A stretch of 64,000 bases of DNA from Cryptomeria japonica (Eukaryota > Streptophyta > Pinopsida > Cupressales > Cupressaceae): NCBI RefSeq assembly GCF_030272615.1, contig NC_081414.1, positions 661,736,438 to 661,800,437 on the forward strand. Direction: 5' to 3'. The notes below the pieces were generated by a model that was not told the DNA's origin, ran no database searches, and worked only from the letters and a program-made list of their open reading frames with translations. Below are positions 36,301-49,316 of this stretch, one piece after another. Every line of letters begins with the position of its first letter. The stretch's first letter is position 1. Made by a program: the position numbers and the translations under genes.

Positions 36301-36960
36301 AAAGAACATCAATTACAAATTGACAATGTGAATTTGAGACATGCCAATGAATATTTGGTCGCAACCCTAAAGAAAGAACAAGAGGTAAAAGATTCTTATA
36401 GGAATAGACTATCTAAAGTATGTAGCCAAACAATAAGGCATATAAGAAAAATATTTGAGAGGAAATAATGCAGAGGATCGATCTATTGTTTTGATTTCTT
36501 CTCTTGTTTGTCAATCTGAAAGAACATTATAAGAAAGTCAATTAATATGTCAAGGACAACAAAGACTTGAAATCATGAGAGATGGCTAATTAAATTTTGC
36601 AAAGACTCTACACATGCAATGCTAGTGAATTGACATTCAAAGGAATTCAAAACTACATTGATGCCTCAATAAAAGTATCAAATATGATTTAAAAATGTCC
36701 AAATCTAGCTGAAACTGAGAAATTTTTGGTGAATGTTGAAAACAAGTTGTAGTACCTAGATGAATTATTCACACAACTTAATTTCCCACAACTTTTGACA
36801 CTTTTGAGAGATACAATGGCATTGATACTTTAAAGAAGAAGATGGAGGAGAAGATGAGGAATTATTTGGACCAAATTCTTCTGCAAGCAGATGAGGCAAA
36901 AGTTTTGGATTCTATGAAACCACTGGTATCATTGAATGAATCATAGAATGTTACAATCAA
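33353..36960 (+). pseudogene. Copy B of unnamed large ORF family, divergent and decayed
   Basis: The frame starts MSTTSNITNSKGKGKNR at 33353 and continues through frameshifts (KTPSFTDEYHDIYDLAIYDC near 33440; RPPYGIEKFKPWAQDTF at 33860). It aligns with copy D: PYGIEKFKPW with PYDVNSFHPY; a helical block ending STKTFRFTTYLCYLFMLKF with VINVHLKHYSLLMHMLLY; DWYFMEEYTLLRFYGSGEQP with DWYCFSDCTQVRVYGFEGRP; and RQLNSI with RQLSIV. Open stretches are 33780-34229, 34293-34496, 35640-35834 and 36172-36465. The last is a Lys/Glu-rich coiled coil. Traces such as FKGIQNYIDASIKVSNMI continue to about 36960. It is older or faster-evolving than copies C and D. No known catalytic motif is present. Confidence 0.68.
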
Positions 36961-37555
36961 GTCAAGTTTCACTTTAAGTTACAAACTACCAATAGATTTG
37001 CAAGTCATATATAATAAGGTAGAACTTGCAACTCCATTAACTGAATAGTGGAGCATGCTACAAAAGCTAATTGGATGACCCATCAATTAATAGGGGTCAT
37101 AAATGTAATTTGTATATTTGTTAATTTACAATGGATATTGTAATTTGTAAATTAAAAATGCTTGTATGTATTCATTAATTGGAAAATCAATACAAAACTA
37201 AAACCCAATTTTGTTATTTGGGTTGGGTTTTACAAAATTAGTTAAGTTTATATTTCTCATATGCCATGACAATTATTTGTAAAATAAATAAGATGACACT
37301 GACTATAATTATATTGAGATCCAAACTTGAGAAGAAATAATTATTTATGTTATTATGGAAATATAATCATATATGTTGCTATGACACATAAAATTACAAT
37401 TACAATAAACATTGGAGGAAGAATTTGTTTAGTTTCAAACTCTCTCTAGGCTTCAGGCATAACTACCACTTTCTCCACAACATTGCAATAACTTCCCATC
37501 AAATGTTCAATTGAATAAAGCTTGTCTAGCATAGAATTTAGCACATCTAATTCTA
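36961..37555. other. Non-coding spacer
   Basis: AT-rich; no gene or repeat partner found. Confidence 0.4.
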
Positions 37556-38217
37556 TGTAATGTTCCCTTTTTTGGGACATTAGGAAAACCCATTAAATAA
37601 TTAAATTTAAGTTAACTAAACGTAATAACTTAAAATACAACTTAATTTAATTATTTATTAAAGCAGATTTAAGTGACTTTAATGTCAACATCAAATTATA
37701 AGATAAAGTCACTTTATTCATAAAAGGGAATTCCAAGAGACGGGGCATACGAAGAGTCATATAGTTGAGCTATTTAGTGTCTCGAGGAGGCTCATTTTGG
37801 ACATGCTTGGTTTGTGTTTTGAAAATTGTTTCTCTTGGAGAGTTTTGGGAAGCTTTAGTTTTCAGCAGGTTTGAGGATGCAAACCCTCAAGCTTGGAGGC
37901 AGTGGACGAAATCCCATTGTCAGTTGGAGTTATCATTCAGGTGGCTCACTTTGTGCTTCAGGTTCTATTTACTGGTTATCCAATCAAACTGTAAGTTTTG
38001 TGGCTACGATTGGATTCTTTCTTGTTGTTACTCTATTAAGGATTTGAAGCTATATTCATATCTTAAATTTCAGAAGTTCTGTTTAAATCTGAAATTTAAT
38101 GTTTTTTAGTGTAATTTGATGAATAAATTGAAACCAATTACAAGTAAATTGTGTGTTGCATTTATGTGGTTGGTTGGTTCAAATTTTTACAATTAATATC
38201 CGTAGGGAGATATTTCA
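37556..38217 (+). repeat. Isolated LTR (about 660 bp) of a further retrotransposon
   Basis: Starts TGTAATGTTCCC with a small palindrome (AATGTTCCC-TTTTTT-GGGACATT, 37559-37581) and ends GAGATATTTCA. The next bases are an initiator tRNA-Met primer site, so this is a 5' LTR on the + strand. I see no partner LTR or gag-pol downstream; the element is truncated or highly eroded. Confidence 0.6.
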
Positions 38218-38218
38218 G

Positions 38219-38230
38219 TGGTATCAGAAC
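38219..38230 (+). other. Primer-binding site beside the isolated LTR
   Basis: TGGTATCAGAAC, one mismatch to the initiator tRNA-Met complement TGGTATCAGAGC, one base after the LTR end. Confidence 0.65.
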
Positions 38231-39803
38231 AGGATTTCCTACGACCCTATGAAGTTTAGAGTTGAATGGAATTCAGCCTCCTATTGGAGAGAAATTTCAC
38301 ATAAAGGATAATTGAAATATTTAATCATTTCTTCTTCTTCAGAGTGTTAAATGAAGTAGATGATTTGAGAATTAAATTCTTCGACTTGTGACCTTTATTG
38401 AAGCATCAAATCTCCCTCATACGTAGCCGTAAGAAATCTGGAGTAAAAAGCTTGAAAAAATTTGGCCGCTCACAAACTTGTACCGGATACTCCTGTGGGC
38501 GAATAAAGATTTTGGTCAGGATCTTAATTATCACCGACACCTGTATCTGGAAAGTGGTCGACATTCCTTTGATCACATTTGAAGCCGTTAATGGAGTCGT
38601 GAGTATACACGGAAAACAAAGTTAGCAAATACGGAGAAAATTCCTTCGAAATTGGCAGAGCTGTTATTTGATGGGAGTAATTTATGTTGCATATTTCTTT
38701 GGCAACTGAAATTTGTCCAGGTCCGTGAAACTTCCAGGTTCGTTTCTGTTTTTCTTGGGGGGCAGAGTATGTATTATTGGCCGTAGTGGTTTTGCTTTAG
38801 CTGTAAAGAAGACATCATCACGGGCGACACTGGAAGTATTTGGTGGTACGACTGTTGTCAGTAGCATTCAGAATGACTTAAGGGAAGCAGCGCCTTAGGA
38901 GGATACAGGCACAGGCGCCATTGTTAATCATTTAAGCAGCCTATCTAGTATCCATCGCTGAAGAAGCTCCTTCAATGCTGGGCAAAAATTTCAGATTTGG
39001 GCGTATTTATATAGTGCTAGGGGTGTGGTCTTCTAACTGAATGTATTCCTTGGTGCTGGGAATGAGCTTCAATCTGGACGTAGTCTCTATTTGGTGGGCG
39101 AATTACTTCCTCTTGTTCTTCTACGCTACTGGTAGCCAGAGCAATGTGGTGCCTAAGCTAGCAGTAGCAGTTGCATAGAAATCTTTTCCAGGTTCCATTG
39201 GCTCGAACTTTATAGTTTGCTATTTGAATTTCCAAATATATTGAGGATACTCTTAAAATTTTTATTTATTGTTGTGCTTTGAATAATTGAATCTGGAAAT
39301 AATATAGTGTTGAGCGTTCATTATTATATTCAGTTGGTGCAAAAATGCAAGTTCTATGATACATATGTATTTTCTGTGCATTATCCTTGTATGTTGAATA
39401 TAAGAAACCCAAAAACTCGAAACCAAACGCACCGGGGACAACTTAACCAGAGGGTCAATTGAAGAATTTCAGACATCTTGATTTGCAGAATAGGACAGCC
39501 TTTTACAATGGTAAACAGAAAAAACTCCAGGGAGAAAAAAAATAAAAAAATCAGACCTTCTATAATTGCCTGCCAACTGTTTGTTGAAATTACCACCTTT
39601 GTAATAAGAGGAAAGTCATCAACACTTGGGTTGTATGCAAACAAGAAAGATAGATTGGAAAATTAACAACATCACATTTGATATATCTGTTTGTCAGCTG
39701 TATAGTTGAAAGGGTGCAAAAATTTTGGTTGCAATTTGGGATAGGACATTTCACCAACAGCAAAAGAGTCACATTGGTAATCAAATAGGACAGCCTACAA
39801 ACT
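38231..39803. other. Eroded retroelement interior or spacer, no clear gene
   Basis: Short open stretches (for example 38398-38622 and 38713-38895) have no recognisable motif. The first part follows a primer-binding site and may be the leader of the truncated LTR element. Confidence 0.35.
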
Positions 39804-40702
39804 GTGGAAGTATATATCAGAAGAAAAAAAATGAAGACAATGACAGATCTTAAAAGTGTCTTCTTTTCAAAAGAATTTAATGACACATTTAATAATGAGC
39901 CGCTAAGGGACTCGCAGAAAGAAAAAGAAGTAGGAAACCGGTTCTATCTAATTGGATTACAATTGAAATCCATGAAAATTTCTAATGATGTTCTCTTTAA
40001 GCTGGAGGAATTAGATTCATGTTTGTCCAAAGTAGACCAATTAGATTGGAGGCTTCTGAATTGGGCTTTGCAACCTTCAATGCTCGTTTTGGTCCGACAC
40101 GAGTTTATGGAACATCCTTATGAGGAGTTCAGACTCGCAGTGGCCACTTGTGTCAGTGAGATTATAAGAATAACAGCTCATGTAGTAAGTACCTTATAAT
40201 GATGACATGTTGAAGAAGGTTTTACAGCTGATTGTGGAGAGCCTATATGGGTTACATGATGTCAAAGATCCTTCTTTTGGTAAGAAGGCTAAGATTCTAG
40301 AAATCATGGCAAAGATCATATCATTCATCAATATGTTGGATCTCCAATGTGTTGAGTTGATTCTTCAAATGTTCAATTGTTTTATTATTGAAATTAGGAA
40401 ACACAATTTAGATAAGGTGAAAACAAATATGTTCGACATATTATCCATGATCCTAGATGAGGATGCTGATATCTGGAGGCAATTGCAAACAGATTTGTTA
40501 GCTATTTGGAGAAAGGAGTTGCTTGTTTCACATTGTGCTTATGAGTTCTCCAAAGGGTTGATTGATTTGAAAATTGAAAGGTTGAGGGAACATATGACTG
40601 AAAATGAACTAATCTCCATGGGTTTACAGGTTTCAGGATCTCCTAAAAAGAGCAAAAACCAAATGAGAAGAGAGCAGATTTGTTTCAGATGTCAGAAGGC
40701 AT
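39804..40702 (+). pseudogene. PDS5-like sister chromatid cohesion protein fragment
   Basis: Two overlapping frames give a protein resembling the N-terminal HEAT-repeat part of plant PDS5, which binds and regulates cohesin on chromatin. Landmarks are LDSCLSKVDQL, ALQPSMLVLVRHEFMEHPYE, RLAVATCVSEIIRITA, then LKKVLQLIVESLYGL, SFGKKAKILEIMAKI and MLDLQCVELILQMFNCF. A frameshift of about 4 bases near 40185 breaks the PYNDDML segment, and TGA at 40702 ends the second frame. About 290 residues are present; PDS5 proteins are much longer, so it is truncated. No introns are apparent over 900 bases, which suggests a retrocopy. A GTAAGT beside the frameshift could instead mark an old splice site. Confidence 0.8.
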
Positions 40703-41895
40703 GAACACTTGATCATATTTGCGAAATTAAAAATGGAAAGTACAATTTGCAGCAAAGTGTTGATGAGGGCAAAAATGCAGGTGAGAATAGTGTTTTGATT
40801 CATGAGGAACAAGCTGAAACCATTACACCTGACATTGGGAATGCTGGAAGAAAACAAGATGATTTTTTTTTAAGAAGCTAGGGATGTTGTTATGGAGGAA
40901 GAATCGGTTGCTACAGATGAGAGGTATACAAAATTCTTTGATGGTGATTTGCAGATTATTATTAATAAAACTAGTGAAGAGAAGAACTCCTTTGGTAAAT
41001 ATATATATAATCACAATTCTATTCCATTACTACATCATGAAGAGTGCAGGGCATCATCTAGAGAATCCATTAAGTGTGATAGTGAAAATGCTTCCACAAT
41101 TGAGAGCAAATCAGAAAATTTACTGTGTGACAACCCATGTTCCTTAGATGGATTTGAAATTAAGCCTTTATCATTGCAAGATTTGAATGACAAATTTTTA
41201 GTTACAAAGGAGAAAGTTATGCAAGTATTAACAAGGGCATATTATTCACACAAATATATTAAAGATCTTATGTGGAAGACTCAAATTGATGAGAGGCAAA
41301 AAGGAATTTCAGGTGGAGTCACTAGTACGCAATTATACACAATCAAAAAGGCATTTGAAAAGATGAAATTAGACTACTTGCAGCTCTTAATGGATATGGA
41401 TCTTGCTATCAAATTTCCAGAAGACAAGGAAAGTGAGATTGATGATCTTTGTTACCAGCTAAGCATGGCCCGTTTCTCTTTACACAAATCAAAAAATCAA
41501 ATGTCTATTATGACTACAACAAAAAAATAAGAAGTTGATACAAGGGAAATGAAGATCTAACAAATCTAGTAGTTGGGATTGATGAACCCTTAAAGGAGGA
41601 AATGGGAGACAACGATCCTAGCAATTCACATACTAGAGACATCCAAAATGTTGATGAAATGATTGTAGAATTCCACAAGGAATTACCTTGCAACCTTGTA
41701 ACTTCATTTGAAGAAGATGCAGCTAATACACCACCACCTTTGTTCACTTGGGATGGACATGTGACAAGTAAAGATTGGGGAAATTGTGATGAGCTCAATG
41801 AAAATATAGAGGAGCCTAGACTTCTAATTTGGGACAACAAAGGTTTACCTTCGCAATCATATGAGTTTGTAGTTTTTTACACACGGGAACAATAA
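40703..41895 (+). pseudogene. Unrecognised coding tract following the PDS5-like fragment
   Basis: After the TGA the same direction stays largely open: EIKNGKYNLQQSVDEG, then EARDVVMEEESVATDERYT after a T-run frameshift near 40868, then a 212-codon open stretch (40892-41527). That stretch includes LNDKFLVTKEKVMQVLTRAY and a helical region with YLQLLMDMDLAIKFPEDKES. A further 97-codon open stretch follows at 41602-41892. The composition is acidic and polar and I recognise no domain. It could be the diverged C-terminal part of the same transcript, or an unrelated ORF that abuts it. No PDS5 C-terminal motif is visible. Confidence 0.45.
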
Positions 41896-42412
41896 TGAAC
41901 AAGGATCTACAAGTGTTGATATCCATAATGTAGGTATTGGCCATGATATTTTCAATGAAGAGGTGTTTGGAAGGGATGAAGATATGACACAAAGTAAATC
42001 AGATTTTCAGGAGTTATCAGTGTTGGGCAGCGAAGGTGTGCACACCTCGTTCTTGAGACTGTCATCTATATCTCTTGATAGGGCAGCGGTATATTTGTTG
42101 CTTGGTGACTTCATGCTCTTTGATTTCTTATGGACTGGTGCATGTTCTAAATGGGATCATGTAGCAATTCCTGATTTGTAGTGAATATATTAGTGATTCA
42201 GTGGTATGGGAGTGTTGAGGGGTGCTTCTTCTAGTTAGAGATGGAGTGTGGAAGGTTTTCTTTTGATGGGCATTAGACTGGTGACATGTTATAAATCATT
42301 TATGTTGTTGATCAGAATTATAGCAGCGAGATTTGGTGTTCTCTCTTATTGGTTAATTGGAATGAGGGGGTTCATCTTCATTTGATTGGGTTGTTCTACC
42401 GGCATGGACAAT
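41896..42412. other. Spacer before CACTA 5' end
   Basis: A 72-codon open stretch at 41963-42178 in the same direction may extend the preceding degenerate tract. Otherwise I see nothing. Confidence 0.35.
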
Positions 42413-42760
42413 CACTAATACATTTGGACTAGATTTTCGACTGAGGTTTCTGATGGAGAAGGTATATTGTGGCCAAATTTGATTTTTTTTGAAAAAATGC
42501 CCGCATTCGTCGTAATTTCGACGGAAATTACCCATTTGGTTTCGACGAAGAAGGCATTAGCAATGAGAATTTTCTTTTTTTCAAAAAAGTGCCCGAGTTT
42601 GTCGTAATTCCGACGACAACGACCATTACAAAATAAAAAAAGAGGCGGGGAATTGATTTGTGAATTGCAATCCCGTGTAGGCGTCCGTGGCGACTTCAAC
42701 CCCCAAGAATATCAAACTCGCGTCGAAGGCAATCCCATGCAGGATGTAGATTCAAATTTC
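42413..42760 (+). mobile_element. CACTA transposon 5' terminus and subterminal region
   Basis: Begins CACTAATACATTTGGACT, matching the terminus at 2865 in 15 of 18 positions. Within the next 220 bases the subterminal motifs CGTCGTAATTTCGACGG, TTTCGACGAAG and GTCGTAATTCCGACGACAAC recur in both orientations, as in CACTA subterminal repeats. The transposase genes lie downstream in the expected direction. I did not find a matching 3' terminus before 54 kb. Confidence 0.7.
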
Positions 42761-42869
42761 CCTAGTTTTTAATTTCGTGTTGCAAAAAATATACATGTGG
42801 TGGTTAATTGTCCTAGTTTAATCTCGTAAAACCATAGAACTGTGATTGAGGAGTGAGCGTTCAATTTTG

Positions 42870-43618
42870 TATCAGCAATTCCTTCCTCCCGTATACGCGC
42901 GTGTTGATTGTTCACATGAGATCACATCTCTTTGCGGCATCGTATCAAACAATTCACGAGACTTGTCCATGTTTCCACATTTCACATTCATGTCAAGCAA
43001 GGCATTTGCAAGTACAACACCTAACAAAATTCCTCTATCCGTTATGCTTTGATGGATGTCCATACCCTATTCCAAAGCTCCCATTTTTGCACAGGCAGGG
43101 AGGATGCTGGCAAAGGTTGTGGAATTTGGCTTTATGCCTTCCAATTTCATTTGCTTGAAAGTGTCTAAAGCCTTTTCGACAAATCCATTTTGTGTATATC
43201 CAACAATCGTTGCAGTCCACGAGACAACATTTCTTTCAGGCATTCTATCAAATAGTTCACGTGCCTTGTATATGCTTCCACATTTTGCATACATGTCTAC
43301 CAAGGCAGTTACAACTACAACATCTGACAAAATTTCTCTATCCTTTATGCTTCGATGAATGTCCATACCCTGTTCCAAATCTCCCATTTTGGCACAGGCA
43401 GGGAGGATAGTAGCAATGGTCGTGGAATTTGGCTTTACACCTGTCGATTGCATTTGCTTGAAAGTTTCTAAAGCCTTCTCAACAAATCCATTTTGTGCAG
43501 TTGCAACTACATCTGACAAAATTCCTCTATCTTTTATGCTTTGATAGATGTCCATACCCTGTTCCAAAGCTCCCATTTTGGCACAGGCTGGGAGTAGGCT
43601 GGCAAACGTAACTAAAGA
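42870..43618 (-). pseudogene. Pentatricopeptide repeat (PPR) protein fragment
   Basis: The minus strand encodes consecutive PPR motifs of the PLS type: KPNSTTIATILPACAKMGDL, VTALVDMYAKCGSIYKAREL, FDRMPERNVVSWTATIVGYT, QNGFVEKALDTFKQMKLEGI. PPR proteins bind organellar RNA. There is no start, targeting peptide, or C-terminal E/DYW domain. The first repeat set lacks the segment between SDVV and TAQNGF, an internal deletion of about one repeat pair, and a TAG near 43065 stops the frame. It lies between the CACTA 5' terminus and the transposase gene, in the opposite direction, so it is probably a captured host fragment. Confidence 0.85.
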
Positions 43619-45125
43619 AATGCAATGATTAGCTCCAAAGACATCAAACCACTACTAACAAAACCGAGAGGCTAAAATATGATAGGGAATAGTGTGAGCT
43701 ATCCTGAAATAAAATATTTTATTTTCAATTTCAACTAAAACATAATTACTCAGCCATTTAATGTTATTAATAAGTGTTTAATTTATGAAAGAGATAAATG
43801 GTTGGCCACAAGTACATGAGTTACTAAATGCACACAAATAAGTGAATTTGATATTCAAAACTATCTACAATGAATTCAATTCTTGTCCGCTAGTCATTTA
43901 TGTTTGCAATACACATCTTTCTTTGTTTTTCTTAATCTTTATTCATAGTTATGTGCATATTTCACATTCTATAATTAGGATATCAATTGCTATGGTTGAA
44001 CACTAGCATGATGTTTGTGTTGTGGTATAGATGCGTGGAAACATAATTATGGGATTGTTATATTATAGAGATCATAAATCTAGATATCGCATATTAGTTC
44101 TAGCTCTTCTTGGATTGAGTCTAAAGTTGACATATAGTCATAAAGCCATTATTAGCAGATCTATCCATTTCTAGTAAAGACAATTGAGAAAGTCATTTTG
44201 ATATTGAGAGTTTCTTATCTGTTTACCTATTGATCATTATTAAGCCATAATATTTAGGTCTATTTATTTGTCTTGCAAAACCTCTGTAAGTGTCCTAGAT
44301 TGTCCCTACTACTCACTCTTCAATTCGAAAAAATGGAGTTCTAAAGATTTGTTGCACAAGATGGTGTTGAACGTATCAACAAGGCTAGCATGGAAGGCAT
44401 GTTCAAGCTTCCACTTGTACAACTTACAACAAATGATTTGTTGATAGAAGAAATTCTTGAAATAGGGATACAATCGAAAGACAAGTAAGTACATACAAAC
44501 CTCCTCAGTTGAAAGTAAAATCTGTGTAGAAAAAGAGTACATTGAATCCCAATCCATAAACACAATAGAGATACCGATGGAGACTTAATTGGATGTAGCA
44601 TGTCGCACCAAAGTTGTTAGAGTATGCTAAGCTAGTACATAATGTTTCATAAAGCCACATTAGTATTTTACCCAGATCATTATCTACCAAAACTAACTAT
44701 AGTAATCCTTTTGAGGATTAATTTCATGGTGCTAGATCTTCATTTAGTTCCACTTCTTGTTGGAGAAAAGAACAACTATTTATTGAGGTAGATGAATATC
44801 CCATCAACAAACGACAAGACCCTTTCTAGAATATAACAAATTCTACTCCAACAAAAGATCATGGGGGTTTCACTAGAGATATTGAATAAGAGATAGACTT
44901 CTACTGCTGCATTAAAAGCATTGACATGTTCTTCATTTATTGATGTAAACTCTTTGCGACGCCACCACAACCAACAAAGGTGTAAAAAGTTGTTTGCAAT
45001 GCATAGATTTTTAGGATTGTCCTTTGAGAAAACAAAATTAAAGTATGGAAGTAGGATCTGCCAGCTCTTGAGGGAAAGACCATGTCAGACAATAATTTCT
45101 ATTTTCTTGCCTGTGAAGAAAGACC
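43619..45125. other. CACTA interior upstream of the transposase, no clear gene
   Basis: AT-rich. A short tract near 44333-44490 translates as RFVAQDGVERINKASMEGMF but has stops on both sides and I cannot assign it. GAAAGACCATGTCAGACAAT occurs twice, at 45074-45093 and 45118-45137. The second copy contains the ATG I use for the transposase. Confidence 0.4.
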
Positions 45126-48100
45126 ATGTCAGACAATATCAACGAACAACAAAATAAGGAGACAATTGCTAGATTGTGGTCTATCTTGAAAAGAAAAGGT
45201 GATGGAAAATGTTATTGTTCGTGCAAAATTTGTAAGGGGTTAAAGACTAGAAGACTTCTAATCAAAACAACGAAGAAACATTGTAGGCTGCATGGTCACA
45301 TTGAAGGTGGACATGATTATCATCCATTGGTAAGTTTTTCATTATATCGTTTTGACAATTTATATACATAATAAATCACGTGATGATGAGATCATGATCA
45401 CGGTTTATTTATGTATATCAATTTTATATAGGTCGAGTACCCCGGAGCACATGGTATGGATCAACACAACCCTGAGAATATGTTTTTCGAAGTGGACGAA
45501 CATGGAGGTGTGAATATCGAAGCCGAAGATAATGATCCCATGAATAATGACGATCATGAGCCAGAAAACACAATTGAAGATGATGGTACAAATACATTGA
45601 TTCATGACTCATTTAGTACTCACGCAGCTGATCATGATGATGAAGATGACCTTGATGTTGTTCATGATGTCCCTCTACTTGAGAAGGCATCTGAGGCCCT
45701 TTATGAAGGCTCGCAGACAACTCTTCTCTCCGCTGTATTGTTGTTGGTGAACTTGAAGGTTATGAATGGTTTATCCAACGTAACAATGTCACATATGTTA
45801 AGGCATGTCATATATGTCATAATAAACTGTGAATCATGTTGTACCATTAATATTCTTTATTATAACAAAATATATTTTGTTGTTGTAGATTGATAGGTGA
45901 GTTTTTGTTACCACCATCAAATATTCTACCTCGCTCATGCCGAGAATTATCTGCCGTTATGAAAGATATTGGAATTGAGTATCAAGCAATAGATGCTTGT
46001 CCCAATGATCATATTATATATCACAAACAACATGAATTTTGAACTGAATGTCCTGAATGTCATATCAGTAGATATCGAACAGATCGAATAACAAAAAGGG
46101 TTACTCGCAAGGTTCTTCACTCTATTCCCATTATTCCACGTATGCAACGATTATTCAAGTGCACTAGCTTGGCATAATTTATGGATTACCATGCACACAA
46201 TAGAAGTCGAGATGACATTATTCGAATGCCTGTGGATGGTTCAACATTTATGGACATAGAGGAAAAGTGGCCACACTTTAAAGAAGAACCTTGTAATCTC
46301 AGGCTTTCATTGGCAGCGGACGGTGTCAATCCAATTGGAGAGATGAGATTTGTTTACTCAGTGTGGCCTGTTTTTGTTATCAACAATAACATTCCTCCAT
46401 GGATGTCAATAAAGAGGGAGCACATAATGTTGACAATGATTGTTCCAGGTATTTTATCATTTAAATATAGTCATCTAAATTTAATTATAAATATTGCAGT
46501 AAAATGGTCATAATAATTATGTAATGTTTGTGTTCATTCGATTAGGTAAGTACCAAGTTAAAAATATGAATGTATATATCGAGCCTCTTATCGACGAGTT
46601 GCTAGAGTTATGGAATGGTGTCACTATGTATGACGTCTCTAGACCAATAGGACAAAGACAATTTCAATTCCATGTGATGCTTCTATGGACAATACATGAT
46701 GCCCCGGGGCTAACACATTTTTTTGGTATGTTATAGTGTTTAAGTTGTGCATGAACATTATAATTCAAAAAATTATCATATTTAATCCAATTATACATTA
46801 TCTTGTAGGTCTTCAAACAAATGGAAAATTTGCATGTCCTGTTTGTGGTCCAAAGATGAAATCTCGTCATTCAAAAAGTTTAGGAAAGCAGGTGTTTGAT
46901 GAGTATAGGCACTTTCTCCACAAAAATCATAAAGTATCGAAATACTGAAAAACATATTTTCAATGGGAAAGAAGAGAATACATCAAAGCCATGAAGAATG
47001 ACACCTCACCTGTGGAAGTTGGAATATAATAGAATTAATCGTCAAGGTAATGCCATTCCATCTATTGGCTTGTCATAAAACATCTTTTCTATTTTGTTTT
47101 GTTTACTGATGATGTGATTGATGATCATGAAGGTCGTGAAGGCATAAATGACCACCTTCCTAAGGGAATAAAAAGTTATCCCTAAAAATTTAGTAGGTTG
47201 CCCTACTACGAGCAGTTACAAATTGTTCATTTGTTTGATAGTATGCATATTGGAAAGAATATAATAGAGACATTATGGAAAATATTGGATGGAAGGCGTG
47301 ACAAAGAAAAAATTGTCAAAATATGTAGTGACATTCAGGATTCCAATCATGCAATGATAAATGTCATTCAATCAAATAGCCATGGAGACCAGATTAATAT
47401 AAGTGAGCTTCCTTGGTTATTAACGGACCAGCAAAGCAATGCTATAAAAGAAGTCATACGAAAAATTCGATTTCTCATAGGATTTGCTGCGAACATAAAG
47501 AATCTCATATCAAAGAAAAGTGAATTTGGGCTAGGGATGAAAATGCATGATTGGCATACCTTCATTAAGGTAATTCATGTTCTTGTGTTTTTAGTATGTA
47601 TTTAAGTACTGCGCGTACGTGTACTTTTCATTATGTTACAAAAAAATGAAAAGATAATTTTATAATTGTTGTAGTACGTTCTACCTCTATCTCTCTCAGA
47701 CGACTTCGACAATAATGTCAAGCAAGTCATATATGATCTTGGAAAATACATGAGGTAAGTAGTGATATTTGTTTAGTTCGTTGTATAGATATTATATTTG
47801 CGATTTGTTTTACTTCTTATGTAATATATTTTGTTGCGTCTTGAATACCTTGTAGGTGGTTGTCATGTAAAGAAATCCATAAAGACGATATAAAATATTG
47901 GAAGAGAAAAATTCCTCATTTAATGTGTGAAATGCAAAAGTGTCTACCTCCAGCTTTTTTCAATGCACAAGAACACTACCTCATACACCAAGTTGAAGAG
48001 ATTGAATTGTGTGGACCTGTACACACTAGGTCAATGTGGATGGTTGAGAGGCACTTGAAATTTTTGAAGGCTTTGGTTCGACAAAGAGCACATCCTGAGG

Positions 48101-49269
48101 GTTCTATGGTGGAGGGATATATGGTATACCAGACTATGGTGTACATTTTTTAATATCTTCCTAAGTTTTCAACAAAGATCCACATGGATCGCATTTGGGA
48201 TCCCAACACCATTAACAAATTCGAAGGGGAGTACTTGACGGGGAAAGGTAGATTGAGGAAAGTGAGAGGTAATTATAAGATGTTATTGTAGTTAATTAAT
48301 TCTTAATCTTCAAAATAAATTGATTGTAAGACGTCTATTTATTTTTTGTACAGTTGGTCGAGAGTGGGATGCACTACATTTGTATATTGCAAACAATCTT
48401 GATTGGATGACGGTATGGATTGAACGTTGTCAACATTCTGGACGCACGTTAACATGGGAAGGTGTGGCTTCATTGGTTAAAGAAGCACATCGTAATGGAG
48501 ATTCCAATGTTACGCAAAGGGAAATTGATTTAGCATATGGTTTAAGAGATAAACAGGTACGTATAAATTTATTAATCACCCATATGTTTATCAACTCACA
48601 ATGCAATAAATTTTACATGTTTGACATATCACAGGTCAAACACCACAACGCTATGTGCTGCAATGGTCATAAATTTCGCATAAAAAAGTTGGATGACACA
48701 AAGAAAACTTGTGATTCTGGCATCACTGCAGTTTTTGAGGTGACAAATATTTCATCAAGAAATGACATTCATCCTCAACAGTCTCAAAATCGATACTATG
48801 ACATTTTGGATGATATACTTGAGTGTGACTTTAATTCCTTCAAATTAGTTTGTGTTCATCGTCAAATGGTACAGACTACGATTGAATAAAAATGATCCTG
48901 ATAGAACTGTTATTGAACATGATAATGGTTTTATAATGCTAAATACAAGGTCATTTGAACCAGTTGGGGATGAGCCCTATGTTCTTCTAAGCCAATGTGA
49001 GCAAGTATTTTACTCAGAGGTTCCACATAAACCGGGTTGGTCATTTGTTGTTAGACATGATCCAAGAGGAAGGCCGATAAAGTATAATGTGATGGAAGAA
49101 GAAGATACCGAAGAAGTAGAAGATGAAGTGGATGATGATCATGATCGACAGTTTCACAATGAAGATGAAGAAGAACGAGAAGAAGAAGAAGAAGAAGATG
49201 ATGATGATGATGATGATGATGACGACGGTGATGGTGATGATGGTGATGATGATGGCGAAGACGTTGATG

Positions 49270-49316
<47 letters not shown>

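Noticed and set aside
37765-38109. 114-codon open frame starting MSYLVSRGG
   Set aside because: It lies wholly inside the isolated LTR and has no recognisable domain.
38398-38898. Short open frames on both strands near 38.4-38.9 kb
   Set aside because: Overlapping on opposite strands, short, no motif; probably LTR element leader.
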